The notes below the pieces were generated by a model, which saw nothing but the letters and a program-made list of their open reading frames with translations, was not told the origin of the DNA and ran no database searches. A stretch of DNA of 64,000 nucleotides from NCBI RefSeq assembly GCF_021869535.1, contig NW_026262690.1, positions 68,813,995-68,877,994 of the forward strand, written 5' to 3'. Source of the stretch: Mytilus californianus. Its lineage: Eukaryota > Mollusca > Bivalvia > Mytilida > Mytilidae. Shown piece by piece: positions 11,201 to 26,200 of the stretch; within the stretch, counting starts at the first letter, position 1, and every line of letters begins with the position of its first letter. A program made the position numbers and the translations under genes.

Positions 11201-14200
11201 TTTTCTGGACGGGATTTAAAAGGAAGCCTTCTAATGGGATTTCTATCATTTCTTGTAAAAGACGACAAGCCTGTAATATAATGTATTGATTATTAGAATA
11301 TCTCAATAAACTTACTTTTTAAATACAATGTATTAACTTGTTGTGATTTTCATGATATTTTTCAGTTATAAATGAAATGAGTATGCCATCATTAAATCAC
11401 TTAGGCAGTTGACAATAATTTTATAACATACTGTTTTATGCTAAACACAATAAGTGCTTTACTTACCTCAAAGAAATGTCTGTATTTTTGTTTTCTATAT
11501 AAATCTTTAAGTTCTGCTGAACCTGATGGGTGGTTATTGCAATAGTCTGAATATATTTCAAATCCTTTGCTCTAAAAAACAGAAATTATTTTTGTATAGG
11601 CCCTGCTTAAAAATATTTGATGTAACCAGTCCAATTTCTTTTTCATTCTGCTTTTATTTTCCTATTTCATATTTCAGATGAACATTTATCAAAAGAAATT
11701 CAGCATTTTTCATTGGTAGTTTAAAAATCAGCAAATTAACACTGTATTGTTATTAGTGTTATATTTTCATACTTAATATATCAGGTAAATTTACATCATT
11801 ATTTGAAAATAAACATTAAAATGATCTTTTCTTTTAAGTTTAAATTACTTTATGTATTACAGAACATAGTTGCAATATATTACCCTACCTTTTATCCAAG
11901 TTCATGAAAAAATATATACTATTATAGCAATATTTTATATGGAAAGAAATGCAATATGTACATTCTAAAAACTTAAAAAGGAATCTTGGTTCTTTTTTAT
12001 CTAAATTTATATTATGTTTATATCAATACTTACATGTTTAAGAAAGCATTTTCCAAGTTCACTTTGATGAGGCTGTTCTTTACAATAGGCACTTTCTAAA
12101 GTCTCTAGAAACTGGGTGGAAAATTTAAATATTTCCTCTATATTTCCAAATATCACAGATATCTTCTCCTCAGTAAACATATCTACTCTTTTACGAGCAT
12201 GTCTTATATATCCCTGAAATGATGAAAAGTCAATATTTTAGAAGATGATGGAAGATTAAAGTCTTCTATTTATTACAGTTATTTTCCTTTAGTTCAAATA
12301 ATTTCATCAGTAATATGAACCAAGAGCAACTTTTTTTACAAACACTTTCTTGATTCACTTTCCAAAACAAAACAGTGCAGTTGGGGCAATCATAAGTGAC
12401 TGCAAATCCTTAAATTTGTACCAATTAAAAACTTCTTTTTTCAAAAAGCTGAGAACATTTCTAAAAAATAATGGAAGTGTATAAAACTAAAAAGACTCAC
12501 CTCAACTACATCTTTCATATGCTTAACATAGTCTTGTTCAGCTTGTAAGATTTCATTGATGACATTGATCCGTCCTTGGTCTGGATTAATCATACTGATC
12601 CGTCTTAGGTTGGGACTAGTGTGTTCTGGTATTTCTGAGAAGCGGCCAATAAAATCCTCCTCAAAATGGTCTTGGTTTACACGCAACTATTGAAAAAAAA
12701 AAATCATCAATAAGCATATATCTGAACACTTTGTAAAGCAAAAAATTATTGTAGTAATCAATCAAACAATATAACATTTAAAAAATGAAATGCAATACAT
12801 GTACAAATTCAATAAAACTGCAAGTACTTTATTCACACTGTTTAATGCTTTATGACGCATCTATACTAAAGACTAGAAAAAAAATTCAAAACTTGCATGA
12901 GCAAATATAAGAACACATTTTGTTTGGAATGTTGTTATTACTTATAGTTATTCATAAAGGAAACAAAGTTAGATCTGAAACCGTACCCTAACAAAGGTGG
13001 CAGGTAACCATCCTTCTTGGTGGTCATCTAAAGCACCATACCACCAGTCTTTGTCATTCATGTCTATAATCTCTAACAGATCACCAGCACGGAATCGTAA
13101 CTCTTCTTGGTCCATTGTAATGTGGTCCCATAATGCTTCAGCATATGTGCGGTTTTCACTCTCTGGCATCTGCAAAATAAGACAGTTTTGATTATTGACA
13201 ACAACAAAAAAACAAAAAAAATTCTTTACCTTTTCTTAGCAATATTTTTTATGTGGGTTAAAGTGACATGTAGAACAGGACTTGAATACTTGGATGCAGT
13301 TCTGTGCCATAACACCTAATATGCTTACATGCAATTGAAATGTAAAAAACATTATATTTTCTTATGGTTAAAAACAAATCTGTGTATAACTATTTACAAT
13401 ATCTAAACTCTTTAAGAAATTGGCAAGAACATTTTCCTGTTCTAAATCCTCCCAAAAACTGATACGCTGTTATAGTCATAATTTTTTCAGTTCTTGCTAG
13501 TATGTTTTAAAAGAGCCTGTCAAATAATTAAGATTTTTTACCTCTGTCGAAATTTTCAACAAAACAACTGTCTAGACTTCAATGGTGACCGATTTTCAAA
13601 ACAAAGAAACAAGTTATATTTAGAGGCACATACATTGAGCAAAGATGTGGAATATTCAAGTCAACTAATTGGTGTTTTTCTTCTTTCCTATTCACTGAAA
13701 GCGAAATATATCTATTTAAATAAAAATGAGGCTTGACACTTCAAAAGGTTTCTTTTCCGATCAGAAACACGTAAGTTAATAATTCGTGTATTTTTTCAAA
13801 CCCTCAATGGTCTAAAGTCCTATAATTCTACCGCTACTTGAACTACTTGAAATATACATGCGACAGTATTACTTATAACTGAACTTCCCTTTAAATGGTA
13901 TAAAGCTTCACCTTAAACATTGGTCAAAACCTATTAAAATACTTCATATATGTCGTTTAAAAACTTTAACCAGGAGAAATTAATCAAGAAATTATGAAAG
14001 TCTGTAACAGTAGTCATATCTACAAAATACATTGTATTCCAATCTCAACAAATTAGTCATTTTTACAAAATACATTGTATTCCAAGCTCAACAAATTAAA
14101 AATAATAAAAAGACTGAATATTGCAAGCATTTTAACATTTGTACCAATGGGAAGACAATTCTGTTTCCAACTACAACAAAACCTGTAAAAATTTAGAGGT

Positions 14201-17200
14201 CAAATATAAAAAAACATTAGACACATTGATATTTTGTAATAACCCTGGAGTTGATATAAAGTTCTCTAATTTTGCACGCCTATATTTACCTTTGATTTCT
14301 TCATTTTTGATGGATGTTTATGTTTTGGATAGAAATCTTCCATTTCATAAAATCCATACATAATCTTGTACATATTCAAATGTTTATATGATTTTGTGAG
14401 AACACTCATAAATTAGTATATCCCAGAATAGACGATAAAGAAATAGTATTTCCAACTTTTCGCACTGGAAAATTATGAAATTAAGGCTTTTCCTTGTCCT
14501 ATGTCTTGAAATACTAGCATTTCCTTATCACACAAGAACCACACCTCATCAGGTTATTTTTATGTCAAAAAAGTCAGATGAACTGATAAATCCTTGAACT
14601 CCAAAAGTAAACTTGAAGCAATTTAAAACATGTATCCAGAAGTAATTCTAAAAACAGCTGTCAATCTGTCATTATGACACAATATGAAACACTCGTAAGA
14701 ACACTCCCAATACTTTATTCTCAACTGCACTGAGAATAACATGTTTCAAGGACTGCATTAATGCACTTGTTAATTTCACTAGAAATTTTATATATAGTTT
14801 TTGTCTAAACAATTCATGTTCTAGAATTCACCAACCATTTGAAGACCAAGTTAATTTGTACATTTTACACAGAATCTAGTACAGCACAAACTTTATTCAG
14901 CTACAGATCCTTTTTAAATGATTGAGGTTACAAACTTAAATTTTTCCTTCTTTTATTAGAAATAAGGATATCCTTAATACTATTTATGTCTAATAACTAC
15001 TTGAGAACTCATTCTTAAATCTGTTTTTAAAACATAAAACTGGATAGCAATATTAAGAATTAAAGCAGATTCAGAGTCTGGGAATTCAACAAAAGTTCAT
15101 TATTTGTTGTAGGCACGGTTTGGTTTACGCAGAGTAATTTACAATACACAAAAAATGGAAGTGCAAAGGTACTGTGAATTACTTAGGATTAAGAGTGAAG
15201 TTTGGTTTCGTCAGGGTTTGTTTTAGAAGTTTTCTACTTAAATATAAGAAGTTATGAAAAGGTATATACCATAAAATCATTGTCTAATTGTCAATGAAAG
15301 TACTGGCTACTTTGGACTAGGGGATCTCTATATGAGGTACTCATGGGAACTACTTGCGATTTACTGACCTAGTCAAGAGAATTTTACACAAACTTTTTTT
15401 CTTTTTTTTCTTGGGTTTAACAATATTCAGATACAAGGTGTTAGTATGCAAGTAATGACACTATCTGACTGTGGAGTAATTAAGACATCTTACATGATAA
15501 CACAGTATCTTCACATATATCTTTTTTTAAATATTTTATCGAACTTGATGGCATGCCAAATTACCAAGTTACTTTAATCTTATCAAAGAAATTATTAGTT
15601 CTTAGTTTTTATTTAATTAAGATGCTTTCTTTTAACTTTCTAGTCCACTAATAAAGCAAAGCTACTTCCTTAATTTTAGGAAGTCAGGAATTAAGTTGCC
15701 TTGTCTTCCAGATGACTCTTGTAGATGACATGAAAACTTTAAGGAAATGATACCCACCAAGCAGACTTCTGGCCTATATGCAATGACCTATTAAAATTCT
15801 TCATTTTGCTTATTTTGATCTGTTTCCATATCATCAAACAGACAAAACTCTGATATTCAATTTTTATATATAAGAATAAATATCACTATTCACACAAATT
15901 AAAAATACTTATAGGAACTACTGTAAATTTAGAAATTATTGTGTGCATTTATTATTGCAATTTATGAAGAACAGACAAAAATTTAAGATTAATTATTGCG
16001 ATTTTATTAAAATCTGCATTTATTAAAATCTGCATACAGATTATGAGATATATGTATTCATTGTAAGAATGTGAGTTCTTATCATTGGGATATGCATCAA
16101 GTCGCATTATTCAAATGAATAAAAACCTCATTAAAAATAAATAATTTCTGAATATACAGTAAACTTTTTTTTCACTTTATGCTTTGCTACTGATATACCT
16201 CATGAATTATTTAACAAAGTTCCAGTTCTAACCACAAATAAGCAATCTTGATCAAATATCAGACACTGCTATTGAAAAGATAAATTACTCAGCAGCTGTC
16301 CTCATATTACGTAACAGCGACAGAACATTATATTACAGTCTTAATTAAAGTAACACACTTTACTGTTATTTATTTCATGTTTTGCCTTAAGTTCCACGCT
16401 GAGGAAATCATTCCCAGCCATTATGTGGGAGTGATACTTATCTATTTCGCTTTTAAAATATGGGCTAGGATTGCTTAGACAAGAGTTTACAAAAACAACA
16501 TAACTTCATTTACAGAAATGTATTTGTTCTTAGAAAACTTAATGTTAACTATTGTTTATTATTTATCTTCAATAGATTCTATTTTAAATGTTCTTTTAGT
16601 AAAGTATTTCGTGATTACAGTTTAATGATGTGGTCTGTTTAAAGTGTGTATCTAAGTTTACCCTGAACAAGTGTACTTTGCAATAAGTGTGTCTCATTTA
16701 TTGTTTCAGTAAAGTATTTCGTGATTACAGTTTAAAGATGTGGTTTGTTTTAAAGTGTGTATCTTAGTTTATCCTGTACTTAGTAATAATTGTGTCTAAA
16801 TTAAGGAAGAAAAAAAGACTGAACTCTGCCAGTTCTCCAACAATATAATATTTTCCTAGCCTTAAGAGGTTTTATTCCATAGATATGAGGATCGTTTTCT
16901 AAGTTTTTATAAAATTGTGCAAAACTGCTTAATTTCAAATTAATTTGAGAGCCTGAGACAGCCACAAAACTCTTTCTGATTGGTTCATCATAATTAACAT
17001 GCATGAAATGTCTTCATCAGAATATATTCCTGAAGCAGATTTTTGTATGGTCTAACTCAAGTTGATTAGTTGACTGGTAACAATTTCTTATAAAACTTTA
17101 AGAAGATACAGAAGGGTAAAAGCTATTTAATCTTAAATCTCCCCTCTATGCATATTTGACCAGCTTACCAAATATTTAAACAGACTGCTATCATTGACTT

Positions 17201-20200
17201 TTGCCTCAGTTCTCCCTTGAGTCTTACTATTATAAAGCTAAGAAAGGTTCTATATTGTATTTGGATCATTTCCTTACCTCGTCAAGGGTAGATAATCCTG
17301 CTCTTGATGACCTTGCACTTAAACTTTTCTCATTGAGAACAATGTGATCGACTGATATATCTGAACCATCATCAGAACTACTGTCATCGTCAAAGTGTCT
17401 GAGGTATATATCATGAAGATTACTTGAACCTGAAAAAAGATAGCAAAATGAACTCTGTGCAAAAAAAAAACATTATTCTACAAATTATCTGAATTTTAAT
17501 TATATGAATGTGAAATTTTGATTTTTAGTCAATGTGTAAAGTTGAATTGATAACTAAAGAAAGAAGTTAGGCTTGATCATAAATCTGATAAATTCTATTT
17601 AAATTACTGAATTACAGTTCAGAAAAATTAGTTAATCAGAATTTGGATTAAACCATGAATCTGTTGAAGAATGAAACTTTCTATGATTTTCCTCTTAAAA
17701 AGTTGATAGAAATGCACTTCTCTATCAAAGATTCCAATAAAGTTACATTAAATTGCATAAAAATATGTTCTTAAACTTTTATCAAACTTACATTTAGAAA
17801 GTTAAATCCATCTTATAAGAACTATCAGCATTTACAAATGAATATTTTTTTAACATTTCCTTGTCTATACATGTTTTGATACCATTTGTCAAAGAATGTG
17901 ACATTCATTACAATAACATGTTAATTTGATTTAACTATTATATATGATTGCCATGTTTATTTTACTGGTTTATTTAATACCAATTATAAAGTGCAAAAAG
18001 ACTTATATTTTTACTGAAACGAGAATTCTACTTGAAGTATAGAAAGCCACAAATCCTCCCTTACAAGGAAATGACTGACACTCAAATACATATGTAAATC
18101 AGAGATGTTTATTTATTTTTTTAAAAATAAGTGTTAACATTTACAGCTACCACACATGATGGATACCTATTGCACTATGAAGTTTCTTCCTGCGGTGGAG
18201 TTTGTCGAGACTTTCTGGCATACTGTGAGATCTGACGAGGGGCACACGTTTCTGTTGTTTAGGAGGTACTCTTGATAATCTTGTTTTGATTGGATGAGGT
18301 GTGGACATCTGTAAATAAAAACAAGAATATTAAGCAATCAGAATAGATGAAGATAAAGTTTTCTAATGATTAATATTAACCTTGTTAAATGTCTGCAATA
18401 TTTTGTTTGAAGTCTTAAATAAATCATTGAACACTGTCTGAAAAAAATTCATAAAAGTCATATCAATGAACACTGTCTAAACAAAAGATTCTAGAAATAT
18501 TATCTATAATTAGTAAAAGAAAACAAAATGTAATACCATAATAACCAAATTTGATGAGAAAACATTTTCAGCACATGAATATGAATATATCATTTTTCTT
18601 CTTGTCATGGGTTTGTCAATTTCATGATCTGCTAACTTTCTCTTCTTTAAAATATTTTCAGTTTGTATGTACTCTGCTAGTTTCCTCTTCTTTGTTATAC
18701 TTGGTGTACAAATTATCATCATGGGAATAACAGAAAAATCTTGTTGTAATTTCATTTTTTATCACTACAGGTGCTTTCTAATTTTAAAAATCTTTTGCAA
18801 AAATGTAAGAAATCATAACAAGCATCCCTTTTTATTTAATTGATTAAATTATCACATGTTAACAGTATATATATATGTATCCAGTACTACTCCAGACAAA
18901 GTAACTAGACACCCACAGCTTGCTTCAATGATTTAATTAGCAATTACAGAGTCTAATCTGTCTACAAATTAAATTGTCAAGACTCAATTATTTACAATGA
19001 CACAGTTATAATTTCCTGACCAATCAAACTCAATGGAACTAATAAAGTACTTCCTTATTATTATATACTTTACCTAGGAAGATTTGATTAGGTAACTATA
19101 AGCAACTGTGAATTTATCTACTTATTTTCTTTTGACAATTTATTCCTTTTTCAAATGTTTTAATAAAATTGCACTAAGAGGACAAATTACTTCTAAGTCA
19201 TACAAAAAAGTAACAAAGAACTTATGTATCAACTTTTAGAATTGGGTGCATTAAACTCATTCAAAGTGAATTAAATTTATAAATCTTTAATATGGAGGTA
19301 ACAATATTTAAAGAAATCCTTTGGAAAAATAGAGGCCTGTTTGGTGCATTTTGTTCCTGAGTTTCTGTTTGTTCTGTTGTAATTGAAACACCTGAAGGTG
19401 AAATGATTGGAATCATCTCAATGAAATCTTAAAAAAAACTGCATTTGTTGAAATAGTTTTAGGAATTTGGTTCACATTTAACTTGGATTTAATATCAAAC
19501 CACAATTAATCAATGAAACAGAAGAAAAAAATATTTATTTTCATTTCAAATAATGTGGATATTAATATTTTTATGATGACATGTAAATAACCATGAAAAA
19601 TTTATGACACAAGTTCACTGACATCATAACAATAATCCTGTAATCAAGATAAGATATGATAATAGGATATTATTGTGATGTCACAACAATTATGTACATT
19701 ATCATTACGATCTGTTGATATTAGATAATCTTAAGCCTAAAGAAAAATATAGATTGATGTTTATTTATTCATTAAATTAATCATGTGTTAGAGGTCAAAG
19801 ATTTATTTATTTTCTTAACTTAAAATTTCTGTATTTTTTTATGAAAAAAAAATAACATAAATAAATAACAAGCTGACCTACAACATCTGTTTGACAATAT
19901 TCCAAACAATAGTAAATAAATCCAACCACAATATTCATAATTCATTTCGCAAATTTTGAATTCAAATAAACCAATAGAATATCATTTTCAGAGATGCTAT
20001 CATTGCAGCCTACCTGTAGCAGATGTTGGACCTGTACAAAGGTGCTAATCCTTCACCTGATTAATTGCAGAAACAGGTAAAAAGAAAAGGGCACCTGGAC
20101 AGTGTATTGTCAAGAAAGATGTTAACAATGCCAAATTATAATCAATAGGAATTCAAATAAAAACTGACATTTAACATATCACTCCACAAAAGAAAATGAC

Positions 20201-23200
20201 AATTTTAACTAAATTACCAACAGAAAAATTTCAGAGTATAAATAACTTTGAATAATAATATTAAGTATTTTTTATTGCATATTATTTATAAATAGGCTAA
20301 TATGGCCATCCTTTATTTAGTCAATCTAGTTTGCCAAAAAATGAAAGTTTTATGAAGTAAGAAATACACATTTTTTATCCCCTCATTAAGTGTGATGCAT
20401 GTGGGGTCTGTTTCTGAAATTCCTTTGGCAATGTTTACTCCAAGATTTATAGAATAACAAATTGAAGAATTCAAGTATAGAATAATATTCAACAAGTGAC
20501 CGAAAAACACATTAATTCACAAATGAGGACAATTTAATTATCAGCGTTGTTCGATCATGAGTTGAATATTTTTTAGATATTTGAATTCTTTGATTAGTTA
20601 TTCTTTTTATTACATTGACAATGGGCCTATTAATGGAATTAAAGTCGAAATATAAGGAACTATATCTTTTTTTACGCATTCACAATTTGCTTTGAAGCAA
20701 CGTCATCGACAATACCTATTGTTGTATGACATCAAAGGAGTGAAATAACCACGTTTATTTCACATGTGAAATTATCGGTTTTTATTTCACTGGGAAATCA
20801 CAGTAATTCATTGCAACCAATGTAATAATCATATTTAACCAGAGCACACAAATGGATGGTTTTACATGCCATAAAGCTTGGTTGCACCCACTCTCCTTCT
20901 TCCTGTTCCAAGTCAGGAATATGACAGACAATCATCACTCTTCATACTTTGAAAAGATTTGTCTTGAAATTGTTCAGCAAATATTGATGTTGATTTTTTT
21001 TTTAATCTCTAAAAGTAAGTAGTACATCCTATTTTTCTAAGTTAAAAATCAACCCCATTGGCAGTAGGTTAAAAGTATATGTTTGGCATTGCCTGTGTAG
21101 CATTATTAGGGTAAAATGTATGGAACCAAGTACCCACAGCTATGAAGAATGATTGATTGATTGTTGTTTGCTTAATGTCCAGTTGCAAATATTTCATGCA
21201 TGTTCACGGCAAGAACAAACCAACAATAAATATAATTGGTAAGATCAGTAAGTTAAGAGTGGATTGGGATGACAGGCAGCAAATTTGGACTGCAACTGGA
21301 AAATAAGGGTATGTTGGAATAGGACAGAAATTTTGCCTTGTAACAGACCCCTCAGAGTTGTTGCAAGGATTCTTGAACATGCAGAGAGCATGGCACTTTT
21401 CCTGCATGTGGCATTGGATTTATTAAGTTCTCATTCTGACTGGAAGTGGCGACCTATTCATACATACCCCACATCCAAACAAATGCCCAACCTTAGCAAG
21501 GATTTTAATGCCAGAACAGGAGAAGTCCAAAAGATGACCATATTTCTTTACCCAAGTCCACCCTTGCAAGGGTCTATGAGGAAAGGATAAAAAAAAGGAC
21601 AAAAAAAGAACTAGATTGTGCCTTCAAAAGGGACATTGTTTCAGGAACTAGATACAATGTACCTTAAAATCATGACATCAGTCCCTTTACAAAATTAGTT
21701 ATTATTTTATTGAAACTATGGTAGAATACCTATATGATGAGTTTGTTCAAGGAATTGTATTTGGTTTGTGCCTATAAAATAAACAAATTGCAAAAACTTT
21801 TGGCTATTTACTTTGATAAATAGATAAAATTCCTAGTTTCAATATTAACTGTTCAAGGTCAACAGAGTCTTAGTTTAAAACATTTAAAATGACCTACCAA
21901 TCTATAGCGATTTTCCTTGTTTTTCAAGTCGTGTCTAAGTTGTACAGGCTCCAACAGTTCATCCACTATCATTTCACTAAGTTTTTTAAGCTTCATTATT
22001 GCAATATTCTTATTTTCATCAAAAGTGAAAGCACAATTTTTATTATTATCCATGACGATCCAATTTCTTGTTTTTGGAAATCCCTTCATGGTGTTTTCAA
22101 ATATAACATTTAGGTAACACACTCAACATTATAATCTCCACATATGACATAGATATATAACACAGGGTTTCCACTATAGGAAGTATATAAACTGTGAAGA
22201 TGATTCACACCTATGTTCCTGGGGAGGCTTTACTTTATCTCAATAGATTGGAAAAAGAATGTTATTGTTTACAGTTGGTCTTATTTTTACAACTTTGATC
22301 CCTGGTTCAATCAATTTAAAAAATAATGCCCTGTAGGTGAAGCGCTTCATCGAACACTATTAAAATCATGTTCGAATCTAACCTGTTACCCCTTCACAGA
22401 TTTCAGATATGGATCAATCCTGTCTACTTACTGTAAAGGAAAGTTGCTCAGAAGAATTTTAAGTGTTATCATTTATATTCAAGCTTTACTTGTTCAAAGT
22501 CATTCAGGTAGTCAAAAATAATGTTTATTTTCTTTTTTCTAATTTTTAGATGCAAAGGTAGTGATGCAATGCTGCATTAAGACTTTAATGCACAGTCATG
22601 CTTATCCAAAATGCATTAGAATTTTTTAAATCTCAAATAAAAAAAAAAAAAGGCCTTTAAAAATGAGAATAAATATAAAAGAAAATAACAAATTTTATAA
22701 ACAGTAGCCAGGATGGTTTAGCTAAAATCATGAAAATTGAACTTGACCTGTAACTTGTCATGATAAATCAATAAGGAAAACTGATTTGACTGACTGACTG
22801 ACGGACGGACGGACGGACGGAGTGCAAACCTAAAGTCCCCTTCGACTACGTCACTGCGACTTCAGGACTGAACAATGCAAGATTGCCAAATAAGTGGAGA
22901 ACATTATTGCAGTGACAGTGTTAAATAAACATAAGAATATAAACATGCATTTTTTTATTTAACCAAAAAATCCTTACCTGTAATTTGCTGTCAATCTTAA
23001 ATAACTGCCTTTATTTATCCTTAGTCAACATTTAATAAACTTACTTCACATCCACCGATACATGTCGGATATTCAAGTTAAAGATTTTTAATTTCTATTT
23101 TTCATCTAATCTTAGTAAGCCTCCAAGCTGTACATCAGTTTTAATTAACACATATGTTTCAAAACCTATCTTTAATTAAAAATCTAACTTTCATATAGTA

Positions 23201-26200
23201 ATCAACTGGATTACAATTAAACACCATTTGGGGGTTACATTAAGTTAGTTAAGGACTATTGTAACCCATTTAAATTGTGGAATTCTCCTATAATATTTAG
23301 ACTTTTTTTTAACATAGTGGTAAAACATGCGTCTTATCATGCTATAATAAAATTCAAGACTCCCTTAAAATTATTGACATTTTTTTGAAATCCAAAGTTT
23401 CCTTCAGAGAGTTTAAACTCTTTAGTCATTTTAGAGACAATGATCTTTACAAGCCCACTCTCCACATTAAAGTTTATATAAGGGAAGTAAGGCAGTTATT
23501 CAACCGGAAGCGTTCTTTTGTCCTGAATCTTTATTTCAAAAGAAATTGGAACATTTTTTTTAATTTTTTCAAATGAAATTACTAAAAAATTTGTTAAATT
23601 TCCCATTGTGCCCATCAGTTCACTGCATCAATCCTGAGTAGACCCAAATCTCTCTGACTACTTGTCTTTGTCATCATAATAAAACCATATTTATAAACAA
23701 ATAACAGAGACAAGTACTCTTAGCATCAATATATCAGAAAACTTACCCGTCGTTTATTTGGTTTCTGTTCATATGAATCATGTTTCCGTAATGAATCCAA
23801 ACTCTGTAAGGAACTGTACATCAACTGCAGACTGCTCTGACTACCAAAAGGTTTCATATCTGGACTTAGAGAGCTTCCTCCTATAAATAAATCAAATTAC
23901 ACATTTGATCATATTGACAAAAGATCAAAACCTTTGAAGGTAAAAAATATTTCCTCCTTGTGTTTTCTTCAGTGTGAAGTCTATATTCATACTTTTGTAA
24001 ATAACAATAAAAACTTTTACCCACTCACATATTTCAATTTTAATTACGATGCAGAAACTGTTTACAAAAATTCTTCAATGAATACATTTCTGTTTTGAAA
24101 TAAAATTAACTCTAAGATCTTTTAATTAAAGAAATATTTTGCATGCTGATTTTCTGAACAAATGCCAGTTTTTACATAATAAACTTAACAAACAAACAAT
24201 ATTTAATCTTAAATACTTTCTTGAACTGTTACCGTTTTAAAGTACTTTTATGCAATATTTCTTAAATAAACCAATGTGATGTTACTGCCAAAGGTTCAAC
24301 TAAACCAAATTAGATATACATCTTGAAAAATAAAAATAAAGGGATATATAACTTTAGATATTACATTCTGACAACTAAAGGGTAGGACAGTTTGTGGAAC
24401 GGACTGTCCAGAAAACTATTCTTCTAACGAAAATTTCAACTGAACAAATTGCATTTAGAGAAAAGCTTAGAACTATACCTGCAAGCCAAAAAAGTGTAGT
24501 TTTCACCCAAAAAATTGAAGTCCAATGATATGAAACTAAGCATAGGATAAAACCTTAGAGGGCTATTCAAAACATCATTATTATCTAGAATATTGATACT
24601 TCATAGGGATCAATTAAATTTCATTCACAGCAGTTGAAATTTGACTAAGCATGTAAATTGAGGCTCCTATGGTATATTAACAAATGCCAAAGTGTTGTTA
24701 ATAGGCCATATTTTGTTTCAGACAAGGTTTTTCGTAATGAAAATAAAAGGTGAGAAAATGACTGTAATCCCTGTTAAGCAGTTTCTCCCTTGTGAAGTAA
24801 CCATATTTGTACAAGTCGTTGTTTGATGGTTCTTCACAGATTTTACCAAACAGAACTTATTATCCATGAAAAGAACTAAAAAAATTAGATAAAATTTACA
24901 GAGGACTAATGATTTTTATTGTTTAATTGCAATTAAGAAAGATACATCTATGACACAGTAACCCAATGACATAAATAACGAAGAGACGGACAAAGAATAG
25001 TACATAAACCCCTCTTTGCCCTCAAAGAAACTCCAAGAGAGGGCTGACTCCTCTTCACCCTCTAAAGAATCTCCCAGACTACTTCAGTTATGACAAGAAT
25101 ACAAATCACAAATCATTACCCAATCGACTGGAACTTTAAAATATCTTGTCACAATTTTATCTGATAAGAAAAGATCTTCCAGATTACAAGCCTATTTGAA
25201 GTTAAATTATTTAAGATTTTCCTGTATTACATGTAACATTGGTTGAGTAAATACAAATTATTTTTGCAAAACTTGAAAGTAAAGCAAAATCTAACAAAAG
25301 AAAAACAGTAAAATTAAATATATATTTACCTTATTTAATATTTCCAAGATAATAACAATGTCTCCTCAAAAATTGTTTTTTTAAATGTGAATGTCTTGTC
25401 TCCTAAATAGTGTCACAATTTTACATGTCTGAAAACTACGATGTCTATTCATAAGAATAAACAAATATTTGTTTATTACTTTGTTGTGGAGAAAACAATA
25501 CCTACAGAATCATCCTTTATAACAGTTAATACTCTTATGTTAATCACTTTCACATATTTAACAAGTCCAAAGTTACGTAACATATAAAGTTCAGAGATAT
25601 ATTCAACTTAGTTTGACTTATTTATAATAATTATCTATGTAATCAAATCCAATATATGCAAGGTACAATTATTTCTCTTTTTTTTTCAAAGAGTTCTTTT
25701 TCTGCACATTTTTGTATAACCTTTGCAAAATAAAGCTGCATTCTTCTAATAACAATAGCTGTAAGCTGTGGCTATTTCTTTTTAATTGGCACATCAATTT
25801 TTTTCTGACACCTAATTATACAAACATATACAGTTAATTAAAAACAACTGCTATGAATAAACTCATAAATTAATTTAAGAAGATTTATCACAATGAACAC
25901 ACCTTTATCAAAGTAATTCCAGGTTTTTAAGTGTTTCGATTCACCAAAAAATATATTCTGAACAAAAAAACTTCACTATTTTTAAACTGCGCTGTTCAGC
26001 ACTTTTGAACAGAAATATCAATATGTACCATACAAATCTCTATGATACTTTCACATGTATTCTACAGTATTTTTCTATAAACAGCACACAGTAATATAAA
26101 TATATGCAAATAGTGATCACACTTCATGCAACAGCCTGACAACAGAACAACAACCATTTATTAAAATACCTGCGACACAGACAAACACAGGTACACAGGT

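Noticed and set aside
16801-17004. 67-codon minus-strand frame between RhoGEF exons 7 and 8
   Set aside because: Composition looks partly coding, but I found no GT donor in the phase required by the SH3 exon and it ends in its own stop.
21285-21590. 101-codon plus-strand frame
   Set aside because: Sits inside a SINE-like repeat; no domain and no neighbours on that strand.
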